From assembly GCA_945878865.1 (NCBI GenBank), contig CAMCUD010000009.1:1-64000 (forward strand): a stretch of DNA of 64,000 nucleotides, read 5' to 3'. Under the pieces are notes generated by a model. The model ran no database searches. It was not told the DNA's origin and worked only from the letters and a program-made list of their open reading frames with translations. Positions within the stretch are counted from its first letter, which is position 1, and each line of letters starts with the position of its first letter. The translations under genes were made by a program, and so were the position numbers. This DNA is from Bifidobacterium breve. Its GTDB lineage: Bacteria; Actinomycetota; Thermoleophilia; Solirubrobacterales; Solirubrobacteraceae. This document shows positions 50,501 through 54,760 of this stretch, in pieces.

Positions 50501-52772
50501 GGGCGAAGCGGACGGTCTGGCGCAGGTTGCGCAGCCAATGCCCTGCGTCCAGCGGCTCGTCGGCCGTCGTCGAATACAGCGGGATCGCCGCCTCGGCGGG
50601 AACGACCTCACCCAGCTCGTCGAGCAGCTGCTCGCCCACCGCGTCGATCTGCGGCCCGTGCGACGCGTAGTCGACGGGCAGGATCTTCGCCCGGATCTCC
50701 TCGGCCTCACAGGCGGCGAGCAGCGTGCGCAGCGCGTCGAGCGCGCCGGAGACGATGACGTCCGTCGGGCCGTTGATCGCCGCGATGACGACGTCGTCGC
50801 CCAGCCCGGCGATCCGCGCTTCGACCTCGTCGGCCGGCAGCGAGACGCTCATCATCCCGCCCTGGCCCGCGATGCCGGTCAGCGCGCGGCTGCGGACGGC
50901 GACCACGCGCGCGGCGTCATCCAGGCTCAGCGCGCCCGCCACATGGGCCGCCGCGATCTCGCCCTGTGAGTGCCCGACCACCGCCGCGGGCTCCACGCCG
51001 CGCGAGCGCCACAGCTCGGCGAGCGACACCATGATCGCCCATAGCACCGGCTGCACGATCTCCGTGCGTTCCAGCGACGGCGCGCCCTCGCCGCCACGCA
51101 GCGCGGCCTGGAGGGAGAAGCCGGCGTGCCGGGCGAGCGCCTCCTCGCACGCGCGCATCTTCTCGGCGAACACCGGCTCGCTGTCGAGCAGCTCGAGCGC
51201 CATGCCCTCCCACTGGCCGCCCTGGCCGGGGAAGACGAAGACGGGCCGGTCGGCGCGCAGCTCCGGGTCGGCGACGCCCTCGATCACGCGCCCGTCGGGC
51301 CGGCCCTCGGCCAGCGCGCGGGCGGCGTCGCGGGCGCCGTCGAGGAGCACCGCCCGACGCGGGAACGCGGTGCGGGTGGTGGCCAGCGACCGCGCGACGT
51401 CGGCGGCCGCGGCGTCCACGTCGGCGAGCTGCCCGGCGATCTGGCGCACGGCGCCCACGCTCTTCGCACTGACGATCCACGGCGCGGGATCCGCCGTCGG
51501 AGCCGCAGCCGGCTCGCGCGCCGGCGGCGCCTCGACGACGACGTGGCAGTTCGTCCCACCGAGCCCGAACGAGCTGACGCCCGCCACGCGCGAATCCCCC
51601 GTCCACGCGGCCGTCTCGGTCTGCACGCGCAGGCCGAGGGCATCGAGGTCGAGCTCGGGGTTGGGCCGCTCGAAGTTCAGGCTCGCAGGCAGCTCGCCGC
51701 GGTCCATGGCGAGGGCGACCTTCAGCAGCCCGGTGACGCCCGCGGCCGCTTCGAGGTGCCCGACGTTCGTCTTCGCCGACCCGACGGCGAGCGGTCGCCC
51801 GCCGAACACCGCGCCGAGCGCCGACGCTTCGACCCGGTCGCCGACCGGCGTGCCCGTCCCGTGCAGCTCGACGTAGCCGACCTGCTCCGCGGCGATGCCC
51901 GCCGCCTCGTGCGCTGCGCGCAGCATCCGCTCCTGCGCCCCCTGCTCGGGGACGGTCAGTCCTTCGCCGCCGCCGTCGTTGTTCACCGCGCTGCCGCGGA
52001 TCACGCAGTAGACGGGATCCCCGTCGGCGACTGCGGCCGCCAGCGGCTTGAGCACGAGGAACGCGCCGCCCTCGCCGCGCACGAACCCGTTGGCCCGCGC
52101 GTCGAGCGTGAAGCACCGGCCGTCCGGCGACAGCGCGCCGAGCCGGTCGAGCGCCAGCGCGCGGCCGAGGGCGAGGTTGAGCTGCACGCCGCCCGCCAGG
52201 GCGATCGTCGACTCCCCGGACCGCAGGCTCTCGCACGCGAGGTGCACGGCGACGAGGGAGGAGGACTGCCCGGTGTCGACCGTCAGGCTCGGCCCGCCGA
52301 GGCCCAGCGCGTACGACACGCGGTTGGCGATCATGCTCCGCTGCGTGCCGGTGAACGCCCGGCGCGCCACGCCCTCCGCGCCGGCGGCGAGCGCCAGCTC
52401 CGCGTAGTCGGCCGCGATCGCCCCGACGTACACGCCGGCCCGCGTCTCACCGAGCGCGCCGGGGACGATGCCCGCGTCCTCCAACGCCTCCCACGCGAGT
52501 TCGAGCGCGAGGCGCTGCTGCGGATCCATCGCCGTCGCCTCGCGGGGCGCGATCCCGAAGAACGCCGCGTCGAAGCGGTCGACGCCGTCGAGGAAACCGC
52601 CGCGCCGCAGGCCGGCCGGCACCTCGTCGAGCCCGGCCAGGCGGCTCGGCGGCGTGTCGCCGATCGCGTCACGGCCCTCGCGCAGCAGCCGCCAGAACTC
52701 CGCGGGATCCGACGCGCCGGGAAGCCGGCAGGACACACCGACGACGGCCACCGTGCCTGGGTCGAGCGCCAT
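37728..52772 (-). CDS. Type I modular polyketide synthase: loading module, two extension modules and thioesterase
   Basis: One 5014-residue protein forming a complete assembly line (residues from ATG at 52772). Loading: KSQ (8-415; Gln169 replaces the active Cys, TVDTGQSSSLV), AT (510-830; Ser602, YASH), ACP (895-975; Ser929). Module 1: KS (984-1408; Cys1160), AT (1511-1830; Ser1605, YAAH), DH (1880-2160; His1914, Asp2073), ER (2345-2650; HSATGGVG), KR (2655-2840; LDD, Tyr/Asn present), ACP (Ser2972). Module 2: KS (3029-3449; Cys3201), AT (3557-3894; Ser3650, VPGH), DH (3926-4167; His3957, but Ala4113 at the Asp site), KR (4351-4540, LDD), ACP (Ser4665), TE (4757-5014; Ser4857, Asp4884, His4974). 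AGGAGGTGA eight bases upstream selects this ATG over the GTG at 52784. The predicted product is a 2,4-branched 3-hydroxy acid. All domain limits are approximate. Confidence 0.95.
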   Translation of the reverse strand: MALDPGTVAVVGVSCRLPGASDPAEFWRLLREGRDAIGDTPPSRLAGLDEVPAGLRRGGFLDGVDRFDAAFFGIAPREATAMDPQQRLALELAWEALEDAGIVPGALGETRAGVYVGAIAADYAELALAAGAEGVARRAFTGTQRSMIANRVSYALGLGGPSLTVDTGQSSSLVAVHLACESLRSGESTIALAGGVQLNLALGRALALDRLGALSPDGRCFTLDARANGFVRGEGGAFLVLKPLAAAVADGDPVYCVIRGSAVNNDGGGEGLTVPEQGAQERMLRAAHEAAGIAAEQVGYVELHGTGTPVGDRVEASALGAVFGGRPLAVGSAKTNVGHLEAAAGVTGLLKVALAMDRGELPASLNFERPNPELDLDALGLRVQTETAAWTGDSRVAGVSSFGLGGTNCHVVVEAPPAREPAAAPTADPAPWIVSAKSVGAVRQIAGQLADVDAAAADVARSLATTRTAFPRRAVLLDGARDAARALAEGRPDGRVIEGVADPELRADRPVFVFPGQGGQWEGMALELLDSEPVFAEKMRACEEALARHAGFSLQAALRGGEGAPSLERTEIVQPVLWAIMVSLAELWRSRGVEPAAVVGHSQGEIAAAHVAGALSLDDAARVVAVRSRALTGIAGQGGMMSVSLPADEVEARIAGLGDDVVIAAINGPTDVIVSGALDALRTLLAACEAEEIRAKILPVDYASHGPQIDAVGEQLLDELGEVVPAEAAIPLYSTTADEPLDAGHWLRNLRQTVRFAPAVEALLRDGYRTFLEVGPHPVLSVPIESTAEHVLGEPGQAAALATLRRDQGGPARFTAAMAELWVRGGTVDWASAVPEGARVRLPTYAFQRRSYWLDVEPAAPGAAVLVADAPDEPEPDDSFAARVRTLTASERDQAALDAVVGQVAVVLGHASAADVDARLSFKELGFDSPGIVELRNRVNALTGLRIPATALFDHPTPAALAERVVAELTGTAGAGAATGPSRVAADEPIAIIGMACRYPGGVRSPEELWELVASGGDAIGPFPDDRGWDLDRLVDPDGERLGTTYVDRGGFLYDAARFDPELFGISPREALAMDPQQRLLLECSWEALETAGIDPLGLRGSRTGVFTGVMSQDYGPQLHLPDEKSAGYALTGTESSVASGRVSYVLGLEGPAVSVDTACSSSLVALHLACQALRAGECDLALAGGAAVMAQPGIFVEFSRQRGLSPDGRCRAFGDDANGTGWSEGAGVLALAPLSVALAQGHEVLAVIRGSAVNQDGASNGLTAPSGRSQERVIAAALANAGLAPDEVDAVEAHGTGTTLGDPIEATALLSAYGQDRETPLRLGSLKSNIGHAQAAAGVGGVIKMVQALRHETLPPTLWADAPSSHVDWDSGAVELLTEPAPWPAGERTRRAGVSSFGVSGTNAHVLLEQAPALETARSTAPAGPLPFAVSGANADALTAQADRVASHLAEHPDLDADAVAASLALGRAQLGHRAVAVADDLASATAALAGLARGEFSDDVIAGVARPGRRPAFVFPGQGGQWEGMAVELLDASPVFAEHLRACQAALAPHVDWVLEDVLRGAPDAPTLERVDVVQPALWAVMVSLARLWEAHGVAPAAVVGHSQGEIAAAHIAGALSLDDAALVVAGRSRVLTGTLSGQGGMVAVGASAERAAELVAPYDGRVSLAAVNSPTSVVVSGELDGLHDLIARCEADDVRAKLLPVDYAAHSAQIESVRDELLAQFASVTPRASAVPIYSTVTGKRLDGAAMDADYWYENLRQTVLYDTAVRALADEGFDTVVELGPHPVLTSQTLETFEQAGRDPETIAAIGSLRRDEGGPRRFLLSLAEAHVAGLPVDWRPLLGDAPRAPLPTYAFQHERYWLAPRAAGGGDPSAIGQAATGHPLLDAAIPLPDGGTLYTGRLGLDRHPWLADHAVAGTVLLPATGFLDLALHAAGQTDTPRIEELALQAPLVLGEGAAVALQVTVGAPGADGRRELAVHSRAGDAGAWTQHATATLGAAAGVSAALPSAPAGAEDLAGEDLYDRLADAGYEYGPVFQGLRAVTRAGGVVHAEAALPEAVATDGFAMHPALLDAVLQAAVARDLGDGMPVPFSFTGVELRTPGATAVRAALTAEGGETRIVVADDAGAPVLTIDAFGMRPLDRRQLRGGAETTDGLYAVRWEELAAAADRAVPRLAVLGDEDPLGGLVPERHADLAALEAAIADGAPAPDVVLAPVAAADLHELVAGELELLQACLASEALAAARLVVVTRGAVALDHREAPDVAQAALVGLLRSAHTENPDRFTLLDLDASDAPRAALLDGLAAEEPVLAGRGGVVRVPRLTTADAAAPRVDDRAWHLRITTPGTLESLEFAPRADFGRPLDPGEVRVAVHAAGINFADVARALGLVDETTLGLEGSGVVLDVGEDVTDLAPGDRVLGLIPNAFGPEAITDRRLVVPTPEGWTHAQAASVPAVFLTAYYALVDLADLQTGETLVIHSATGGVGTAALQLGRHLGAEIYATSHPDKWETLAALGVDETHRASSRTSEFRETFLSATDGRGADVVLDSLAGELVDASLDLLPRGGRFVEMGKTDIRDPDEVAAAHPGVRYQAFDLLTDPTPERIGEMLAEIVELFDRGVLHHAPISTRDVRDAPDALRTLREARHTGKLVLRVPQPLDPDGTILITGGTGGLGAMLARRLAERDGARHLLLASRRGPAAEGAAELVDALAQLGCEATVVACDVGERDEVEQLLAQVPAERPLTAVFHTAGVLDDATIAGLTAAQLERVLRPKADAALHLDALTRDLDLAEFVLYSSVAATLGLPGQGNYAAANAVLDALADRRRAEGLPAQSLAFGVWETATGMTGHVTGEDAERRAPAGLVPIPDDDGLDLIDTARALGAPVLLPTLLDRPGLRAQARDGLLPPVLSGLFRGAARVTAAADSFAGRLAAAPESDRDALALDLVREHLAAVLGHGSPSQIDAQRTFKELGIDSLSGVELRNRISRATGLTLPATLVFDYPTPTAVGGLLRELAEGRERDTPGPRATQRTTTDEPLAIVGMACRYPGGVGSAEDLWELVVEGRDAIGEFPADRGWDVERIFDADPEQFDTTYTRHGGFLDGGAFDPDHFGINPREALAMDPQQRLLLECAWEALEHAGIDPLGLRGSRTGVFAGAFDSGYGEGNHAQEVQGLRTTGGITSAVSGRISYQLGLVGPAVSVDTACSSSLVAMHLASQALRNDECDLVLAGGVTLLATSEPFVEMSRQRVLSPDGRCRAFGAGGNGTGLADGVGVIVMERLSVARERGHRVLAVVRGSAVNQDGASNGFAAPSGPSQERVIRAALANAGLEPGDVDAVEAHGTGTSLGDPIEAQALIATYGRERPDGPLRLGSLKSNIGHSQAAAGVGGVIKMVQALQHETLPRTLWADEPSPHIPWEGGGVELLTEPAPWPAGGRPRRAAVSSFGISGTNAHLIVEEAPPEAAAAPAMPEIPSRVLPFLVSGSTAAGLAGQAERLGSYVAANPALDPSAVAASLALERPHLSHRAVAVVGGLDELADRLSALARGEFVEAIAQGVVRGERRPAFVFPGQGGQWEGMAVELLDASPVFAEHMRACGQALAPHVDFSLEAVLRGEPGQPSIDLIEVVQPVLFSIMVSLAGLWRSFGVEPAAVVGHSQGEIAAAHVIGGLTLEDAAKIVAVRSQALATIAGVGGMLSVSLSLEQLAERTPHLGERITVAAVNGPHSLVISGDPEIIDEFATACEDDNVRVRRILSTVPGHSPHVEAVRDLMLDGLADVAPLPSTIPLYSTVTGERLATETMDAEHWYRNLRQTVLFEPAARKLIGDGAGALVEIGPHPVLAAPLQEILDSEDGAADVPALTSLRRDDGGLERFIRSLGEAHAAGVQVDWTALFGDTPPHTPLPTYAFQHQHYWLEPKAGAQDAGALGLSAGEHPILKAKVPLPGGGAVWTGRLSLGEQPWLADHAVLGQVVAPATLFLDLALHAAIDTDTPVIADLDVRAPLVLEPGRAVAVQVTVTGTSLTVSSHPEGDQGGLVEHAVGTLAPPDDAPVSAVGDWPADGEELVRTTVYAQLSETGFDLGPVFQGMERAARDGYDVIVEAALADEAEDAHDYDLHPALLAAGLHATPGLPIGFSGVRLHQRGVAALTLRVTPDGRVAAEDPGGAPVISIDAVRTQPIEHVQPARRSLRNGLYAIDWTAAPHTGGTADFAVVDALENAGDTPPAHLVLPVTAPATDDLAADAHTLTETVMTLLQEFLATEALATTRLVMATRGAVATAPGEHPDLRHSPLAGLLRAANSEHPDRFALLDLDDTELTDDLLAAALATGESEIAVRDGALLVPRVHAYRDADPDAAPPADPAGTMLVTGGPTGLGAMLARHLAEAQGAKHLLLVSRRGPTAPGASELVAELADAGCTAEVVACDVTDRDALAQLLASIPADRPLTAVFHSAAALDDGVLTGMTPERLHRVMRPKLDAALLLHELTRDLGVAEFVLFSSAASCLGSPGQSNYAAANAFLDALAATRRADGLPGIALAFGFWDRVTELTAHLTTDDGRRVGPIDMLPMSDAFGLQLIDAARATGEALLAPMRMDLPALAARAEAGILPPILGDLVRVRPRRAARVAGGYAAANGNGASGPRGADAEAIRGEIAASLGYATPASVDMELTFLELGFDSLVSLELRKRLQALTGLTLPATVMFDHPTPSTLIAHIQGELGVTPEPAAAAANGNGHVNGNGNGAGLGAMFRRAHLLGKLKDGVAVAHAASALRPRFGVSHIKEQAPSVIPLTQGDAEPVLYCIPSLIASSGPHEYARFAKEFQGRREVVAVPVPGFAPGELLPSRLDAVAGAQATAIALHADGRPFALVGFSTGGLLAYAVAAELAKHGVAPTSLTLVDSYTMETMWSIADAVFERMIAGDGEHPAIDEERLTAMGAYLGLLTDWTPQPPAVPTLLVKATTPVPGVIRVGDWTATWPQRTTTADVPGTHLTMLEDDAPTTARAVEDWVAAHPAAAPPVARRRPRFRIPR
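38645..43685 (-). other. PKS extension module 2: KS-AT-DH(degenerate)-KR-ACP
   Basis: KS is intact (DTACSSSLVAMHLA, EAHGTGTSLGDP, KSNIGHSQAAAG). The AT has GHSQGE but VPGH in place of YASH/HAFH. The DH keeps HAVLGQVVAP but has LHPALLAAGLHA, where the catalytic Asp should follow LL, and GFDLGPVFQG with Leu for Tyr. KR is intact with an LDD motif (B-type). The expected outcome is a beta-hydroxyl left unreduced. Confidence 0.8.
43740..49820 (-). other. PKS extension module 1: KS-AT-DH-ER-KR-ACP
   Basis: Fully reducing set. DH has HAVAGTVLLP and HPALLDAVLQAA (His and Asp present). ER has AGINFADVARALG and the NADPH loop HSATGGVGTAALQLG, with no Tyr at the position linked to 2S methyl. KR has GGTGGLGAMLARRLA and GQGNYAAANA. 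The expected product of the module is a saturated alpha-branched acyl chain. Confidence 0.85.
49850..52772 (-). other. PKS loading module: KSQ-AT-ACP
   Basis: The KS-like domain has Gln in place of Cys (VDTGQSSSLVAVH) while keeping ELHGTGTPVGD and AKTNVGHLEAAAG, the hallmark of KSQ decarboxylases. The AT has GHSQGEIAAAH and DYASHGPQID, predicting methylmalonyl-CoA and hence a propionyl starter. The ACP carries LGFDSPGIVEL. Confidence 0.85.
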
Positions 52773-52780
52773 CGGTTCTG

Positions 52781-52790
52781 TCACCTCCTC
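52781..52790 (-). promoter_or_regulatory. Shine-Dalgarno GAGGAGGTGA of the PKS gene
   Basis: Complementary to the 16S rRNA 3' end and eight bases before the ATG at 52772. The GTG at 52784 reported by the ORF track lies inside this site, so the ATG is preferred. Confidence 0.75.
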
Positions 52791-52870
52791 AGCGGCCGGA
52801 AGCGAGGCGGCGAGGCGGGGTCGTCGCGCGCGTCACGGGTGGATGCTTCGAGGCCTGCACGGAACCCGCC

Positions 52871-52897
52871 ACGATACACCCGGATCGGGGGACGCAA
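52871..52897 (-). promoter_or_regulatory. Possible PKS promoter (TTGCGT-15-TATCGT)
   Basis: On the minus strand TTGCGT (52892-52897) and TATCGT (52871-52876) are separated by 15 bases, about 100 bases before the PKS start. The spacing is short and the call weak. The alternative is read-through from the PPTase gene. Confidence 0.25.
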
Positions 52898-52920
52898 CAG
52901 GGGAATGATGTTCACGAACA

Positions 52921-52936
52921 CCCCGTGTTCACGGGG
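52921..52936 (-). terminator. Hairpin at the end of the PPTase gene
   Basis: CCCCGTG-TT-CACGGGG, a perfect 7-bp inverted repeat overlapping the PPTase stop. The octamer tgttcacg is also directly repeated at 52909 and 52926, so a regulatory protein site is an alternative. Confidence 0.35.
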
Positions 52937-53600
52937 CGGAAACCGCCACCGTGGCGCAGATCACACCGCCGGCCGCAGACCACCTCCCCGTGAACGTGCT
53001 CAGGTCGACGCCGGCGACCAGCGGCGCGGGGACGAGCAGCTCCGCGCGGAACGTCCCGCCCGGCCAGTCGAGCGAGACGCGGGCGTCCTCGAACCCGAGC
53101 CACCGGCCCGTCAGCGGGAACCAGGCCTTGTAGACGGCCTCCTTGGCGGTGAAGAGCAGCCGCCCCGCGTCGGCGCCCGGCCCGCCGGCCGCGACGATGT
53201 CGAGCTCCGGCCCGTGCGCGACCTCCTCCAGCACTCCCGGCGGCAGCGGCGCGTCGGGCTCGGCGTCGATGCCGAGTGCCAGCGCGTCGGTCGCGCGTGC
53301 CACCGCCGCGGCACGGAACCCGCGACAGTGCGTGATGCTCCCGACGACGCCCTCCGGCCACACGGGCGCTCCGCCCGCCCCGCCGGGGATCGCGGCTGGC
53401 GCCACCCCGAGCCGCTCGAGCGCGAGCCTCGCGCACGCCCGCCCGGTGATGAACTCGCGCCGGCGCTTGTCCACCGCGCGACCCAGCGTCTCGGCCTCGG
53501 ACGGGAAGAGCTCGATGTCGAGCAGGTCCCGCCGGGTCTCCGCGCACGCCGCGAACGGGGGGAGCAGGGGTTCGAGCACGTGCGAATGGTCCTCTAACAT
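52929..53600 (-). CDS. Sfp-type 4'-phosphopantetheinyl transferase
   Basis: 223-residue enzyme that transfers phosphopantetheine from CoA to carrier-protein serines, here presumably the three ACPs of the adjacent PKS. Motifs: RRREFITGRACARLALERLG, WPEGVVGSITHC, LGIDAEPDAPLPPGV and the Mg-binding/catalytic LLFTAKEAVYKAWFP. The ATG at 53600 gives MLEDHSHVLEPLLPPF, a usual start for EntD/Sfp-type actinobacterial PPTases. The track's 53684 start overlaps the divergent lipoprotein gene. It lies upstream of and co-directional with the PKS. Confidence 0.92.
   Translation of the reverse strand: MLEDHSHVLEPLLPPFAACAETRRDLLDIELFPSEAETLGRAVDKRRREFITGRACARLALERLGVAPAAIPGGAGGAPVWPEGVVGSITHCRGFRAAAVARATDALALGIDAEPDAPLPPGVLEEVAHGPELDIVAAGGPGADAGRLLFTAKEAVYKAWFPLTGRWLGFEDARVSLDWPGGTFRAELLVPAPLVAGVDLSTFTGRWSAAGGVICATVAVSAP
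53595..53600 (+). promoter_or_regulatory. -10-like TAACAT upstream of the lipoprotein hydrolase
   Basis: TAACAT ends 8 bases before the ATG at 53609 and its last three bases are the complement of the PPTase start codon. Divergent genes starting only 8 bases apart imply that this gene is leaderless. Confidence 0.45.
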
Positions 53601-53608
53601 CCGCCGGA

Positions 53609-54601
53609 ATGCGTGACCACCCCGCCCGCCACGGACTGGCGATGGTCGCCCTGCTGGTCGGGTGCGCGTGGGCGCTCCTCGCATGCGGCGGGGGCGACGA
53701 CGGCCAGCCGCAGCGCGCGGACAAGGTGCTGCACTACCGCTCCGGACTGCACCTCAAGCCCAAGCGCACGCCCCGCCCGAACGAGGGCTCGCTGCGCATC
53801 GAGAAGGTCACGTACAGCTCGGTCGACGGCAAGCGCGTGCCGGCGCTGTTCGCCATCCCGACCGTCAGCGAGCCGCTCGCCTGTCTCATCTACCAGGGCG
53901 GGTTCGGCGCGACGAAGGAGGCCCTGCCCGAGCTGCGCCGCGGCCTGGCCGACGCGCGCCTGGCGACGTTCACGATCGATCCGCGCAACGTCGGCGATCG
54001 CGGCAGCGCCGAGGAGGCGGCGTCGGCCATCGTCACCCCGGAGGGTCTGCGCGCGATGATCGTCGACACCGTCGCCGATCTGCGGGTCGCCCTCGACTAC
54101 CTGGGCCGGCGCCCGGAGTGCAAGAAGAACATCGGCTACCTCGGCAGCTCGTTCGGCGCGTACGTCGGCGTGCTGCTCGCCGCGCAGGACGCGCGGATCA
54201 AAGGCACGGTGCTCGCGGGGATGGGGGCGACCTACGAGCAGCTGCTCCTCGTCCGGCCGCTGGCCGCCAAGGAGATCGAGAACCTGCCCGACTACGTGCC
54301 GCAGGCCGCCAGCGACCCGAAGGTCCTGCGCCGCTCCGTCCGGATCCTCTCCCCGTACGACCCGGAGAAGTGGATCAGCCGGATCTCGCCGCGCCCGGTG
54401 ATGCTCCTCAACGGCCGCTACGACCCGGTGGTGCTGCCCGGTGACGCGATGCAGATCGCCGCCGCCGCGGAGACGCCGAGGACCATCAGCTACTACAACG
54501 GCGGGCACGACCCGTTCGCGCGCGGCCCGGCGCTGACCTCGAACCTCATCCGCATCGCGCGGTTCCTCGTCACCACGCTGAACCTGCCCTACCCGATCTA
54601 G
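53609..54601 (+). CDS. Lipoprotein alpha/beta hydrolase
   Basis: 330-residue predicted membrane-anchored serine hydrolase. MRDHPARHGLAMVALLVGCA... ends in the lipobox LLAC (Cys26). The hydrolase core contains LIYQGGFGATKEALPELRRG (oxyanion region), GYLGSSFGAYVG (nucleophile Ser181), NGRYDPVVLPGD (Asp) and YNGGHDPF (His). It is paralogous to the lipoprotein encoded at 62667, which lies at the other end of the glycan region. A deacylase or esterase acting on an envelope lipid or glycan is plausible but not shown. Confidence 0.8.
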   Translation: MRDHPARHGLAMVALLVGCAWALLACGGGDDGQPQRADKVLHYRSGLHLKPKRTPRPNEGSLRIEKVTYSSVDGKRVPALFAIPTVSEPLACLIYQGGFGATKEALPELRRGLADARLATFTIDPRNVGDRGSAEEAASAIVTPEGLRAMIVDTVADLRVALDYLGRRPECKKNIGYLGSSFGAYVGVLLAAQDARIKGTVLAGMGATYEQLLLVRPLAAKEIENLPDYVPQAASDPKVLRRSVRILSPYDPEKWISRISPRPVMLLNGRYDPVVLPGDAMQIAAAAETPRTISYYNGGHDPFARGPALTSNLIRIARFLVTTLNLPYPI

Positions 54602-54760
54602 TGTCCTGATTCAGAAATTCGGCACCACCTGGTGGCGCCGGCATCGGATCTCCCGGCACCCGAGATCCCCAGCCGGACCGCCAGTACGACAGCGGATCTC
54701 GGTCACCGGGAGATCCGCGCCGGCATCCACCAGCTGCCACCGAATTCCTGAATCACGCCA
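54602..54760. repeat. 159-bp near-palindrome filling a convergent intergenic space (MITE/REP-like)
   Basis: The left arm starts near TGATTCAGAAATTCGG and runs to CGGATCTCCCGG...CGAGATCC. The right arm, read in reverse complement, gives TGATTCAGGAATTCGG...GCGGATCTCCCGG...CGAGATCC. About 65-67 bases per arm pair with few mismatches around a ~25-base centre (CAGCCGGACCGCCAGTACGA). It starts directly after the stop of one gene and ends directly before the stop of the convergent one. It has a locally AT-richer end (TTCAGAAATTC). It could be a transposon-derived MITE, a REP-like element or a bidirectional terminator. Confidence 0.75.

Noticed and set aside
49850-52772. KSQ Gln as a sequencing error or dead KS
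   Set aside because: The loading position, retained His motifs and absence of other damage fit a bona fide KSQ decarboxylase.
37728-52772. Product as a classic triketide delta-lactone
   Set aside because: Module 1 has intact DH, ER and KR, so no C5 hydroxyl remains for ring closure.
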